A DNA stretch of 64,000 nt from Zonotrichia leucophrys gambelii. Its lineage: Eukaryota > Chordata > Aves > Passeriformes > Passerellidae. The position numbers and the translations under genes were made by a program. Below, piece by piece: positions 39,501 to 50,100 of this stretch (positions within the stretch are counted from its first letter, which is position 1; each line of letters begins with the position of its first letter). Location: the NCBI RefSeq assembly GCF_028769735.1, contig NC_088178.1, positions 3,538,001 through 3,602,000 of the forward strand. Direction: 5' to 3'. The notes beneath the pieces were generated by a model, which searched no databases, was not told the DNA's origin, and saw nothing but the letters and a program-made list of their open reading frames with translations.

Positions 39501-41883
39501 AGCCAATACATGTATTAAAATTATCCCTCTAAGCAATTTCAGATCAGCCAAAGGATTTGAGTTTTAATAAAGAAAGGATTAAGGGCCCAAAAGTTTCTGT
39601 AGACTTCTGGAAAAAAGTCAGCTGGCCCTTGACACCTGCACTCTTACTGTAGAAAGCAGATTGCGTTTGCTATAACCAGAGAGGATCAAGGGTGGGTAAT
39701 CACGTTAAAGGTTTAGTTTTTCTATGGCAATAACTGCCACAAACATGCTACATATTCACTTCTGTACATTCTTGGCCTGGCTAGAAGCCCTTGATTGCAA
39801 ACAAACATGCATTTTGTCTAAAATTCCTCACAACACCCAGCATGAGGTTGTTACAATACAAAAAAGCTGTTGCCAGACAGCAGACCATTAGCCTCACAGT
39901 GCCTTTGTGCCCATCAGCACTAATGCCTTAGAAACAGCTATTCAGGAGAGAATGGCCAGGACAAAAGAAAGAGAAAAAACATCTATGCCTGCTTCTCCTG
40001 AGAAATCCTCCCACCTCAGCCATGAAAGTCCTACCTAGTTACACAGGCACCCTGGAGTACCTGAAGAGGCCACTGTCTGCAGCTCAGCAACACTTCAGCT
40101 TCATAAACCTTCAACCTTCGGGTCACAGAGCTGCTGATTCAACTCCCCTGTTCAGAGGAATTCCTGACCAGAGGGATGCATCTTTCTCCCATGCCTCAAG
40201 GCATCAGATTCCTACCTCCCTGTGTTACTCCTGTTGTCACCAACCCTGAGCTAAGAAACACTTTGTGACACCTCTGCTCAACTGGCAGCAACCTTGGCAG
40301 GCGAGATGCGCTCAGGTCTTGACTAACCAGGATTCCTCCCTGCTGTCCTTCAGTGCAGTTTGTGTGGGATTTAAACCACACTGCACTGTTCCAAGCCAAC
40401 CCACCAGGCACATGGACACTTGCAAGAGATCAACCCCAAGATGTTGGTTTGCTCCACACTCACAGCATCTCACCTGCAGTGAGGTTTTGTCACATCTCAG
40501 AGGTGTTAAAATGAACGGCCTGTAAAGACAGACACACCCACCCATCAAGTCCTAATTATCACTGCTCTATTTATTACTTACCCTTCATTTATTACAATTA
40601 AGGAGTTTCCACACATGAAAAGGTTAAAGTGGTAGAACTCTACTCCCAAGCCCAGCATCACTGGATTCCAGTAGCCACCAACTCCCTGCAATTTCCTAAT
40701 ACAGCCCCATTTGATCCAGTAAAATTATGTGCCACCAAAATCTTAAAATCACAGTTCTCCAAGCAGTTTGTAGGATGGCTTTCTCTCCAATGCATTTTAT
40801 TTTTGATAAGAAATCTCACTTGCCCTAAACTTAAACATGTTCCAACTTCCATTTCAGTTGAAAAAAGTACTATTGAAATTGTGATGAGATCCAGAAGCAT
40901 ATCAGTGGGAATTATCTCCTTGAGTCACTGGCACCAGGATTTTGGATCTTGTACTCACATGGCACATTGTGATAACCTACTTTAGCTTTTTGCTTAATCT
41001 ATCTCACAAAGAGAAAGGAAACAAGCTGCAGTTTCATCTCTAACCTCCTTATCATGGGCTGGAATATGGTCCAGCATAAACCAGGAATTACAGAGGGTCA
41101 CACTCACAGTGCCACACAACTGTCCCTGCAACCCAAGGGACAGGGCAGGGCAGCTTTGACCCTTCCACAAAGCCAACTTTAGGCCACATAACTTCTAAGG
41201 TGACCACAAAACAAATGAACAGACACAGCAGTGCATTGTTCAGTTTTCTGGCAGCCAAGATTTAGTCGGAATGAACCTGACATGAAGGGAATCCCTTAGT
41301 GCACCCTACCTCCACCTGTCAGGTGGACACAGCACCTTAGCCTGATGTGTTAAAGACCATTTCCTTCCACCTTGAGAAGCCACATACTTAAAGGTTGTAA
41401 AGGAAGTGAGATGAAGTCCCAAAACAGCATTTACCAGGATTACTCAAAAGTGTTGCCAGGAGGCATTTGCACCATTTACAGCACTAATGAATCTCTTCCT
41501 CCTGTGACAGTTAATGACTGAGATCCCTGCAAGCACTGCAGTGCACAGCTCCTGAGGGAAAGCTCTGCAGGACAGCACCCCAAATAACCCACACCTGCTG
41601 AAGGGGTGCAGCTGGGACACAGGGAGCTCCACCTTCAGCCCTCCCACAGACAGAAAAACAGAAATGAAGGAGCAAAGAGGCACAGCCATGAGTAAAAAGG
41701 GCACCTTAAAGGAAATCACATGCCAGAGATGCAACCAGTGCTGAGCCACTGAGTCTCACCATTGCTTGAGTTTTGAAAGGACCTCTCACTCTCAGGTCTC
41801 CTCTGTGTTTCTTCATTCTCAGGGGTCTTGGAGGCTGCAGTGGAGCCAGCCTGGCGCTTCCTTACACAATCATCACCTGCCAT
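21526..41883 (-). CDS. SOAT1: Sterol O-acyltransferase 1 (ACAT1), complete coding sequence in 15 exons
   Basis: SOAT1 is an ER multi-pass enzyme that transfers long-chain acyl-CoA to cholesterol, making cholesteryl esters for droplet storage. It belongs to the MBOAT family and forms tetramers. Fifteen minus-strand exons, all GT-AG, join into 1656 nt (551 codons plus stop); human is 550 residues. The start is ATG at 41881-41883, giving [11 protein letters not shown], in the first coding exon after a 5' UTR splice. The FYKDWWN motif is at residues 404-410 and the catalytic His is at about 461 in AAVHEY, one residue later than in human. GFGPTYV and ALPPASRF are also conserved. The N-terminal 60 residues are poorly conserved, as expected. 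The last five residues (CLVKM) differ from the mammalian CRYVF. No frameshifts were found. Confidence 0.97.
22367..22512 (-). CDS. SOAT1: SOAT1 exon (C-terminal membrane segment)
   Basis: 146 nt. It encodes [20 protein letters not shown], then [20 protein letters not shown] and [21 protein letters not shown] and YSQEWYARQ are hallmarks of sterol O-acyltransferases. The intron to the last exon, 21583-22366, is unremarkable. Confidence 0.96.
23419..23554 (-). CDS. SOAT1: SOAT1 exon with catalytic histidine
   Basis: 136 nt encoding [20 protein letters not shown], then [20 protein letters not shown] and FSCFG. His in VHEY is the MBOAT active-site histidine (human His460). Clean AG/GT borders. 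The intron 22513-23418 has no recognised element. Confidence 0.96.
24048..24146 (-). CDS. SOAT1: SOAT1 exon with DWWN motif
   Basis: 99 nt, 33 codons, starting [20 protein letters not shown] and ending [13 protein letters not shown]. It completes the FYxDWWN motif begun in the previous exon, which lines the active site. The intron 23555-24047 is unremarkable. Confidence 0.97.
24616..24713 (-). CDS. SOAT1: SOAT1 exon ending FYK
   Basis: 98 nt encoding [20 protein letters not shown] then [12 protein letters not shown]. It is a membrane helix followed by the loop that leads into the active-site motif. The intron 24147-24615 includes a poly-T tract near 24550. Confidence 0.97.
25107..25236 (-). 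CDS. SOAT1: SOAT1 exon
   Basis: 130 nt encoding [20 protein letters not shown], then [20 protein letters not shown] and ILP. It matches the mammalian segment YYIF.RLC.PLFRN closely. The intron 24714-25106 shows nothing. Confidence 0.97.
25237..26291 (-). other. SOAT1: SOAT1 intron
   Basis: About 1.05 kb of AT-rich sequence with short poly-T and poly-A runs. No repeat or exon was recognised. Confidence 0.7.
26292..26337 (-). CDS. SOAT1: SOAT1 46-nt exon
   Basis: It encodes [15 protein letters not shown] plus the split Arg. This small exon keeps the frame between YRDNYPR and VLGSLFY. Acceptor CTTCTAG, donor GTGAGT. The preceding intron, 26338-26993, is unremarkable. Confidence 0.96.
26994..27075 (-). 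CDS. SOAT1: SOAT1 82-nt exon
   Basis: Encodes [20 protein letters not shown] and [21 protein letters not shown] is highly conserved in the family. The preceding intron, 27076-27703, includes a short duplicated phrase 'ttttactgacagtt' near 27111-27141. Confidence 0.97.
27704..27782 (-). CDS. SOAT1: SOAT1 79-nt exon
   Basis: Encodes [20 protein letters not shown] and SVKDKS, a cytosolic loop segment. Acceptor CCTTGCAG, donor GTGAGT. The intron 27783-28866 holds no recognised element. Confidence 0.97.
28867..29149 (-). CDS. SOAT1: SOAT1 283-nt exon
   Basis: The largest coding exon. It encodes three hydrophobic segments from [19 protein letters not shown] through [20 protein letters not shown] to [20 protein letters not shown] and FIVILEQ. 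Acceptor TTCTAG, donor GTGAGT. Confidence 0.97.
29150..30839 (-). other. SOAT1: SOAT1 intron
   Basis: 1.7 kb without recognised repeats or conserved exons on either strand. Confidence 0.7.
30840..30947 (-). CDS. SOAT1: SOAT1 108-nt exon (first membrane helix)
   Basis: Encodes [20 protein letters not shown] then [32 protein letters not shown] is the first transmembrane helix of SOAT1. The intron 30948-31264 is short and empty. Confidence 0.97.
31265..31324 (-). CDS. SOAT1: SOAT1 60-nt exon
   Basis: Encodes [19 protein letters not shown] plus split codons. APPE.GKIF.ARRSLLDE matches the mammalian enzyme. Only 100 bases of intron separate it from the upstream exon. Confidence 0.96.
31425..31573 (-). 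CDS. SOAT1: SOAT1 149-nt exon
   Basis: Encodes [20 protein letters not shown], then [20 protein letters not shown] and CAEKELHKA. This is the cytosolic N-terminal tail. LKP.FMKEV.SHF..FV matches mammals and the rest has drifted. Confidence 0.95.
31574..34477 (-). other. SOAT1: SOAT1 intron
   Basis: 2.9 kb. It contains the CR1 fragment at about 32185-32415, listed separately. Otherwise AT-rich with no exon signal. Confidence 0.7.
32185..32415 (+). repeat. CR1 LINE 3' fragment in SOAT1 intron (antisense to the gene)
   Basis: The order 'gacctacagggaagttggag', 'aaggactcttcatgaggaac', 'aatcagatatttggaaaaaa', 'ttccctgtgaggtggtgagg', 'ccctggcacagggtccctgg' follows the avian CR1 3' region in forward orientation. 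The usual 3' terminal octamer is missing or eroded. Confidence 0.85.
34478..34536 (-). CDS. SOAT1: SOAT1 59-nt exon
   Basis: Encodes [19 protein letters not shown] after a split Gly. This corresponds to human [20 protein letters not shown]. Acceptor TTCCTTAG, donor GTAAGC. The exon ends in phase 0. Confidence 0.95.
34537..41759 (-). other. SOAT1: SOAT1 intron (7.2 kb, largest between coding exons)
   Basis: AT-rich sequence without recognised genes. A tandem duplication of 'caggaattttggtttt' lies at about 35919-35960. No clear CR1 copy was seen. Confidence 0.65.
41760..41883 (-). CDS. SOAT1: SOAT1 first coding exon
   Basis: Start codon at 41881-41883. It encodes [20 protein letters not shown], then [20 protein letters not shown] and N. 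The tail is acidic and polar like the human one (42 versus 40 residues to the shared Gly). The donor is GTGAGA. The 5' UTR part of this exon begins after an acceptor near 41891-41895 (CTGATCTAG or CTAGCTAG). Confidence 0.93.
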
Positions 41884-41895
41884 GGTTACCTAGCT

Positions 41896-44283
41896 AGATC
41901 AGAAAAAGAGAGAAATAATGAATGACAAAAATCTCATTTATTGTTCAAGAATATATTTACATAAAGTTGGACTTTCTTCCCTTCATTGTGAATTCGGAGC
42001 AAGGATGAAGGAAATTCAGCATATGCTTGAATCAGTCATTTACTGTTGATCACACTTCCTTTCCCTTACCACAAGGGGTACAGGAACAAAGTAACCAAGT
42101 AAGTTCCCCTACCAAAACAACCAAAACATCTCCTTACATTACCCTCTTTTCCCTACAGATTTTAAAACTACTTAAAATAACTTAAGCTTTTGCAAAATCT
42201 TTAAAATGACAAAAAGCCCTCGCGATTCTTTCTGACAGCCAGGTGGACACCAAGACTTGTCTTCCACGAGCTGTGGCAGGTTTCCTTTGTGGAATCACCT
42301 GCAATATTTGAGCTGAGCCAAGCCCCTTCCTTGTCAAGTTCTCAGCTGCTGCTGCTAGAGCAGCTTCCTCAATGGATCCTTGTAGTTCTGCTTGACCAGA
42401 CAATGGTTGTGTTGCAAACCAAGGAGAAACAGGAAGAGAATCAGGTTTGAACTACACCAGTTCCAATGACAAAGGTCACTGCTGGGGACAGAGCTGCCAG
42501 CAGGGAGCACCTGAAGCACCACATGCAGGTTGAAAACAGAATTTTCAGCTAATGAGAAATGGACAAAAAGACTCTAAATTGGTCACAAAGTGCTATCCCA
42601 GAACACTGTCCATAAAATTCATCTCAAGAACCTATTGGCAATGTAGCTACAACTAGGGACAATTTGCAGATTTTTTTCCAGAAAACCTCACAGGCATGTA
42701 TGTAACCACATTTTCAAGCTTGATATATTTTTTCATCTTGGCACAAAGTGTGCAGCAGATGTGTTTAGCTGCTAGTGAACAGCATACGTGCACCAGCACA
42801 TATGAGCTGTTACAGACAGGCCAGGAAAACTCAGGAACTGGTGAAAAAACAAATTAAGGATGGATTACCTCAGAATAAGGAGGCTGGCATGTCTGCAAAA
42901 GGGAAATAAAACTATGACCAGAGCTTTTCAGAACTCAACTTCCTGTGTTTGTCCCTCCAATAGGAGTCTCCTGTTCTCCTTTCAGACTACACAGCATACA
43001 GTGGAGAAAGACCAGCCGCCACCAAACAACAAATCAATAACTGGGCAAGTTTTCCAGCTCAAACAGAGGACCAGAAGTTTAACTCTTGTCTCAGGACACT
43101 TTTCAGCTCCTTCTTGAAGAGGTTAGGAAGGCATTCCTTCCTTACCCGTGCAAAGTAGTTTCAGCATCTAACTGAAAGCTTAACAGAAAGGAGTTAAAAA
43201 TAACCAATCTCGGGATGGGGGGAAGGAAAAGTCATGTGCGGCATGAACTTTAAAACAATTAAAGAGTTAATAATTCAGATAGGCTAAGTATCATAGCACA
43301 GCCTTTTTCACACCGCAACACCGAAATCTGCTAGGGAAAATCTCTGAAAACAAACATTTTCCTAGTGTAGTTCCCATATGAACAGAGGTGCAGCATTACT
43401 GTACCTAAGCAATTATCAGCACATCAGAGCCTAAAGGACATCAGCCCTTCCCGCCCAGCTCTGCTAGAACCGAAACATTCAAGACACAATGCCAGGATAA
43501 CTCCAAGATGTTCACCGCCCCCCTCACAAGAGGAAATCGCTCCTCACAATAGTAAACACTCTGAGGCCATCCACAACTGCAGATGAAGTTTGTAAAGCCA
43601 CAAACCTATAAAAGATTTCCGAGCAGAAACTCCCGGATTTCACTGGCACCTGATTTACGGTGCTCGCAAAGGGCTCAGAGACCTTGAGCTTCTCCGCCTT
43701 CCCTTTGGACAAACTGATAATTAATCAGAAGATGCCTTGGGAGAAAAGCAACACTTTACAGTTCATCTCTGCATTTCAAAAGGCTCGGTGAGGAACAGCT
43801 AAGAATCACGGAATGGTTTAGGCAGAAAGGGACCTCCAAGATCATCTCATTCCAAACCCCTGCATCCAATGCTAATCACACTAGACAACAACCTTATCCC
43901 AAAGAGTTTCATCTCTTTAAAGTTTTCCTTCGAAAACTCCTGGCCCTCGGGCATAGCCGCAACCCGCAGACCCCAACCCTCGGTCCCTGCAGAGCGAACA
44001 GGACAGCGACCAAACCAAAGTTAAGGTCACCCCACAGCTCATCCGCAAGGCGCACGACAGCCGGCAGGAAAAGGGTTTGCGGACACCGCTGGGAGCTGCC
44101 CAAAGCGCTGCCGAGGCTCCGAGCCAGCCCCTGCCCCGCTACCTCCCCGCACACCCCCGCGCCTCCGCCTAGCCCCAGCCCTAAACGGTTGCGGGAGCTG
44201 CTTTCCCCGGGGGCGGGGCGGCGCGGACACGTTCCCGTGGCCGGTGCCGCGGTCGGAGCGGCCGCCAGCCCGCGGAGCGTCAC
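41896..44283 (-). other. SOAT1: SOAT1 intron 1 (5' UTR intron)
   Basis: It lies between the start-codon exon and the CpG-island first exon. It contains a CR1 fragment at about 43800-43905 and otherwise nothing recognised. Confidence 0.6.
43800..43905 (-). repeat. CR1 LINE 3' end, reverse orientation
   Basis: 'aagaatcacggaatggttta' then 'ggcagaaagggacctccaag' and 'atcatctcattccaaacccc' is the reverse complement of the terminal CR1 sequence (AGAATCAYAGAATGGTTT...AAGATCATC). It sits at the edge of the SOAT1 CpG island. Confidence 0.9.
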
Positions 44284-44400
44284 CTCAGGGGCGGCCGAGC
44301 CGCTGCCGCCGCCTCCTCCGCCGTTCCGCTCCGCTCGTCCCCGCGCCCGCAGCCGCCTCTTCCCGGGGCTCGCGCACGTCACGGCGCAGGGGGCGGGGCG
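44284..44400 (-). other. SOAT1: Putative SOAT1 non-coding exon 1
   Basis: Defined only by the donor at 44283/44282 and by its place in the CpG island. The 5' border is arbitrary. The 5' UTR of the start-codon exon needs an upstream donor, and this is the best candidate. Confidence 0.45.
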
Positions 44401-44488
44401 AGCGGCGGCACCGCCCTTTGGCCGAGGAGGCGGCTCCGCGGGGGCGGGGCGGGAGGCGCGCGCCGGGTGGGGGGATTGGGGGGGGCGG

Positions 44489-44505
44489 CACGTGAGGCGC
44501 ACGTG
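44489..44505. promoter_or_regulatory. Paired CACGTG E-boxes
   Basis: Two perfect palindromic CACGTG sites start at 44489 and 44500, 11 bases apart, about one helical turn. Such sites bind bHLH-zip factors of the USF/MYC/MiT-TFE group. They lie about 100-200 bases upstream of the likely SOAT1 first exon. Confidence 0.6.
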
Positions 44506-44620
44506 GGGCGCGCCCCCCCCGCCCCCCCATTCCCCTCAGCTTCCCGCCAACCCCCCCAACCCCCTCAGGTATCGCCGCCTGCTCCCGGCGCTCCTCAGGC
44601 GGGAAGTTGAGTGAGGGAAG

Positions 44621-47059
44621 AGACGCCAAAAATGTGGTGACCCTGCCTTGAGGGTGAGGGAACACCAAGGTTGGTAAAAGCTCGCAATTCAAAGGGGCCG
44701 CAGTAATCAAAGTTGTATCACTAACCTACACACTTGACTTGGAAATTGGTACGCTGGTACCTGACCGGCTATAGGAACAGTGGGTTCTGGATAAAGTAGT
44801 TGGGAGTGGGTTTTGGATAAAGGGGTAAGGGAAAAGGAACGAGAGAGAGAAAGAGATTAATTAAAGAGAGAGAGAAAAAGAAAAAGAGATCACTAGTTCT
44901 GGTTCTGGCCTCAAGCCAGCTGAGGGAATGTCAGTCCTGGCTCCAGGGTGTCGATCCCAGCTGTGACCACCCAGCCCAAGGTCCAGGTAGCAAAGACCTG
45001 TCCTCGCCCTGAGGCCCCCCCTCCACTCCCCACACCCCAGGCACAAGGAAAACTTATTTAAAGGAACCAGGAGGACACTGAAGTCAAGGCTGGGAGGTCC
45101 CAGTGCTGTTATCTGTCCTTGTCCTTCAGCAGGAACACACAGGTTGTTCAACAAGTGCTTCCCCCAGGCTCAGCACAAACGTGTGTCCTACCCTCTGAGG
45201 TTTTTCTAAATGGTAGCCAGGGTAAGTATTTTTACAGGGGAGTAAAAATGGAGTGCCCCCCAATTTGAGTCATCCCCCAAGAAGTGCTGTTCCGTGTCAA
45301 GGGGGTGTTCTCCCTCACAAATGTTGCCCTGAGGAGTGGAAGCTCAGCTCTACAGTTTGGGGGAGCTGAGAGCGGGTTTGGGTGGAGACCTCTCATTTAA
45401 GTCCCAGCTGTGCTCCACAGGGACAAAAACTGGGACAAAGGCTGCTCCAGAGGGCCGAAAATGGGCCAAAGGCTGAGGTTTGTACCTTGCTTTCTCTCTC
45501 TCCCCAGACAGACACAGGCTCGTGATGGAGGGTGAGTCACAGAACACGTCACCAGCAAACAAACTCTAGTAACCTCCTGTGAGCTGCATTTCACACTGCA
45601 AATGGGAAAGTTTTCCCAAAGCGAGGGGAATTTATCCACTAATCTCTTACTGGCAAGTACACACTCTCCTCTTCCTCCTCACGACATCAGGGCTGTGCTG
45701 TGCACGATATGCCCCCAGGTGCACCTTGAAAGGTCACCTCAAAACAAGGTACAAAGTTACAATGCACTAATAAAACATTGCTGTCACTTTTGACAGGTGT
45801 GTCAGACCTGTTACTAAAATTTTTTTTGATTAACACACACCTCAGACACACATTTAAATTGTAGCTGCTGAAACTTTCAGAAGTTGTTTCAAATATCTGT
45901 GGGGACTCTTGAGCAGAGCCACTGAGTGAAAAAGTCTGAAACTGATTTATTTTGCAATGTGTGTTCACGCTATTATCCCATCACTCAGCTTTCATGCTGC
46001 TTAATAAGAAAATTCTTAAAAATGAAAAGGAAAACCTAAAAGCCTTATCATTGCTGAAATGCAATGGGTGAGAGCAGCAGGAATTTTCACATAAACTCAT
46101 CCCTGTTCTTAAGAAGTCAACTTTAACACAGTGCTGCTTACAGATACTTTCAGGTCAGGCTGTATGTGATCTGTGGTGCCCTCACTCCAAATGTGCTGTG
46201 CCAGCTATTTACAATGAACTTGTGGGGCCAGCATTGGCTGGGCAAGCAAGTGTAAACAAAATAAAAATCAAAACCAACAGAATACTCAAGGTACAAAAAT
46301 ATCCTAAGGTTCAACAACTTCTTGTTGAAACTGTTTCATCCAATTCCTAAAAGCCTGACTCTGGGTGGTAGAAAAATGGGGTTACTTTAATAGAAAGAAA
46401 AGTGCAGCTACCCTTCAGAATAAATTTGCTTTGGTTATTTTGCCCCAAAGAGGCTGTACAGAGGCGCCACCAGATTTTATTGGCAGCTCTTGACAAATCT
46501 GTCAGGCCTGTGACAAGCCCTGAGCTCCCTCCCTGCTCTCTGGGATTTTCCCTGGAAGAGCTTTTTCACAGCCTTCCTTCCCTTCTCTTTGGAGGCTGTT
46601 TGCCTGCAGCTCCCCGAAAAACCAAGTGCCTGCTCTCCTTCCCTTCCTTCCCACTATTTACAGGCAGCTGGGAGAAGGCTCTGCCTCCTCTGCTTCCTGC
46701 CACTCACGCCCATCACCTGCTATTGTCTTTGCCACTCCAAATTGCTGCGTTGTTTCATCAGCGGCATCATTTACCCCGCTTGTCACCACGGTGCTTGTAA
46801 TCCTGATTTTCTGGAGTGTGGTACATGAATCCTCATTGCCTTGCTCAATGATTGCCCAAGCACAGCAGTTCTGAGCACTCCTGCCTGAATCACCGCGTGG
46901 TCGTTCCCATTGTTGACACGGGAACCTTGGCTCTGATACCCCAATTTCCTCCCTCAGCTCCACTGGCTTTCACCTTCCCAGCTCCAGGCAGCAGCTTGAC
47001 TTTAGCAGCACTGCTTGTTTCTTTATTTTCCTTTCCTTTCCACAATGCTCTCAGGCACA
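44621..47059. other. Intergenic, with possible LTR-derived sequence
   Basis: A purine tract (GAGAGAGAAAGAGATTAATT... about 44838-44892) sits inside about 600 bases of moderately GC-rich sequence (44630-45340). On the minus strand that sequence has a TATA-like TTTAAATAAG near 45050. The composition suggests a decayed LTR, but no TG...CA ends or target duplication could be fixed. No gene was recognised. A 132-codon open stretch at 46402-46800 is unsupported. Confidence 0.3.
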
Positions 47060-47140
47060 AGGTGTGATTTTTAGGGATCTCCTGTGCAGGGCCAGGAGTT
47101 GGACTCAATGATGCTTCTACCTCATGACATTCTCTTTCCT
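47060..47140 (+). repeat. CR1 LINE 3' end fragment
   Basis: 'ttttagggatctcctgtgca' then 'gggccaggagttggactcaa' and 'tgatgcttctacctcatgac' followed by 'attct' is the terminal part of an avian CR1 in forward orientation. Confidence 0.85.
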
Positions 47141-50100
47141 TCTCTTTATTTCTTTCCTGGGTCCTCCTGTCATTTTCTGGCACTACTGGAAAATAGATGT
47201 GATTAATACTGCCTGCTTTTAATTCTGAGTCACTCTAATTTATTTTCTATTTTAAGAATTTTGGTATCAGTCAGCCTAGGGAGTGAGCAGCTGTGGCTCT
47301 TTCTGCTGCCCACATTTATTGACCAGGATGATTAATCCTTTAAAACTCCTATCTTAGCTTTAAAATCAGTCACTTGAGATCCTCAATGGCTTTCACACAT
47401 GCCAGCAGATCCTACAATTAACCCTTGCAAAGTGTGGTTTAGAATTTCCCCACGTGCAGGGAACATCCTGATAGATAAATGAAGGAGCTCCCTCAAGTGG
47501 TGAAAAATATTGTTACCTGTTCCACTTAAATGTTTTCCTTTGAAAAACATTAAGAAAAGGACAGCAATGTCAGATTTAGAATGCAAAGCCAGTTATAAAT
47601 ACATCATTGAATGAGCTTCCATTTTTACATAACCAGAAATAATGGTGTGCATGTTAGACTGAGGCCAGAACTCGGTCAGGCAAGTGCTACAGTTAGAAAG
47701 GAAATAGTTCAAGAACCTGTGGAGGACTTCAGCCTGATCTGATAATGCATGACTGAATTTTGGCAGGAAAGCCAAAAAGTAGCTCCAGCAGATATCATAT
47801 TTTTGAGGATGCCTGAAGTGTTTATAAATCATAAAGTTTGCTTTTTAAAAACTCCAGCTCAACTTTCACAGTTTCTGCTATCATCATGTCAAGATTTTGT
47901 CCATAAATAGCCTTGCTCCTGTGTGAGGCATAGAGTTTTCAAAATATTTGGTGTGAGAGATTCAGATCAGCAAACTTTGTGGAAAAGGCAGAAGCAGCAG
48001 CAGCTACACTCACTTTCCAAGCCACAAAGGTGCTGGTTTTGCTGGCAGATGAAAGAAAGAAATGCCCCCATCTCTCTCAGCAGAGGGCAGTGGTAACCTT
48101 ACTCAGAATCACATTGCTTGTTGCTACTGAACTGAAATCATCCTTGGGAAAAAAAAAAAAAAAAAGAAAGAAAAAGAAAGTGAAGCCCTACTGCAAACCA
48201 TCGTGGCTTCCTCTCCCAGCCAGGAATTCAAGTGATGAACTTGCCATGACCAAGCAGGAGGTGCAACAGCCAATTTCATTGCTGTGATTCCATTGCTGAA
48301 AGGGAAACCTGCATTGTTTTTTTTTTGAGGAGTAATTAATCTGGCCTTTCCCTACCATTTTAGGTAATAGAATGGATCTTGCCAGCTGGGATGGTGTAAT
48401 AGCTGGGGTTATATTTGTTTAAGTTGAGGAGGTTATTTCTTCAGTATGTTTAAAAAGGAGGTGATCCTTCTAGTCTGGCTAAACATCAAATTATGAGAGG
48501 TATTGAACCTGTATAAATACTGTCTCACCCCACTAAGCTGAACTGTGCTCTCTGAAGCTGTTCTTTACCCTCTCTGCCACACCAGCTTTCTCCTTCTGCT
48601 GGTCTCAGAAACAACTTCACCTGGGTCCCAACCACATTATACAACATCATTGTTCTCCTTGTGTCACCAGCTCAACCCAGCCTCAGATTTATTCTGCAGC
48701 ATACTCTGCTGCTTATTAAAAATGCATGAAAATATTGAACTGCCTCAGTGAGAGGGTCTCTGAAGTTGTTTCAGCAGGAATACATGGAATTAAATGTGCA
48801 GTCAACCCTGGAAGGGTGACTTCAGAGAGATGCATTCCAGAACAAACAGATCTAGTTACCAGTATTGACTCTCCTGCATATAATGACTTTCTAAATATTT
48901 TTGTGGAAACAGGGCACTGAACTTGGCCAGCATCTCCTTCCCACTCCTACAGCAGCAACTGTCCATGCTCCTTGTGACTCCACAGACTGCCAGCTGTGTT
49001 GCACACCTGGGACCCTTCCTTGTGAAGGTCAGACATTTTATATCTAATTTAAAGATGGCTTACTGCTCTTGTGGTACTCTCTGCCTCTCCATTTTTCATA
49101 AGCATGTGCATCCTTTCTCTTTTCCTAAATAAATACAAACCAGTTTGCTATTGCTCTCCCCACAGCTGCTGAGGTGGAGAAAACAGTGTATGCCAGTATT
49201 TTGTATCAATTCCTTGTCTGCCATTTATTTGGTACAAATGTGCTGACTGCTGATGGACATGGAAGAGAATCCTTATGGAATGAGAGATCCAGGATGATTC
49301 CCAAGACAGCTCTTTGCAGGTAATCATGCAGTTCTACCTGTTCTGTACTTTGCAAAGTGCAAGTTCTGGGGACAAATAACTTTTTGTTTGCAGTAATCAA
49401 GTGGGAAAGATGTGAGACAAAACCCACTGATTTGCTATGGTGAGACTGGATCAGCCTTTTTGGGTATGAGATCCTCGGGGTCATCAAGGAGAGACCTGCA
49501 GAGAAATGTCAAGCAGGGAATGTCACATGGGGAGCACCATGGAGAAGTCCAAGAGCATTGAAAAGGCAGCTAGAATCAGAATGCCAAAAGTGATTGATGA
49601 AAAAAGTATAAGGACAGGGGGAAAAAAATAATCCCCATCAGAACCAGGATATATTTCTCAGAGGAAAACAAATATCTCCATTAAGCCACAAAAGATTGAC
49701 TCTCTGCTGTAAACTACGAAAGAAAACAGGTTTTTACTCTCAGTGTCAGACATTTCCTCTTTTCCACCTTGTTTTAATCTCTGCAAAAATAGATGACATG
49801 TACCAAAAGTCGTCCCAAGCAGGACACATTTCTAAATCTGCCCAGCCAGCTCTTTGGTTGTCTCCATGGCAATGAGGCAGCACATCCTGCTGCTCTCCCT
49901 TCTGTGAGTGCCTTTCCCAAGTTTGACACGGACTGACAACACTGTGCCTTTGTAGCTCCCCTGCCAAAAACCTCCCTTTTCTTTGCTCAAGCCCTGTCCC
50001 ATCTGTTCCTTCCTGCTTCTCCCTGAGTTTAGAAACACCTGGCTAGAGGGGAATCCATCCATTGCTTCTCTGCTGCAATGATTCAGGCCAAGGAGGGACT

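Larger units (their letters stand above)
43960..44620 (-). promoter_or_regulatory. SOAT1: CpG-island promoter of SOAT1
   Basis: The region is strikingly GC- and CpG-rich against the AT-rich surroundings. It contains GC boxes (GGGCGGGGC) at 44211-44219, 44391-44399 and 44442-44450, a CACGTCA half CRE at 44375-44381, and two CACGTG boxes at 44489-44494 and 44500-44505. A good donor on the minus strand (CTGAG|GTGACG, GT at 44282-44283) suggests a non-coding first exon running from about 44400 down to 44284. The exact start site is not visible. Long open frames here are GC artefacts. Confidence 0.8.

Noticed and set aside
43909..44502. 197-codon open frame on the minus strand and its plus-strand counterpart at the SOAT1 CpG island
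   Set aside because: Low-complexity Ala/Pro/Arg/Gly translation typical of CpG islands. It overlaps the SOAT1 non-coding first exon.
46402..46800. 132-codon open frame in the intergenic region
   Set aside because: Overlapping open frames in all three plus phases indicate a pyrimidine-rich, stop-poor stretch rather than a gene.
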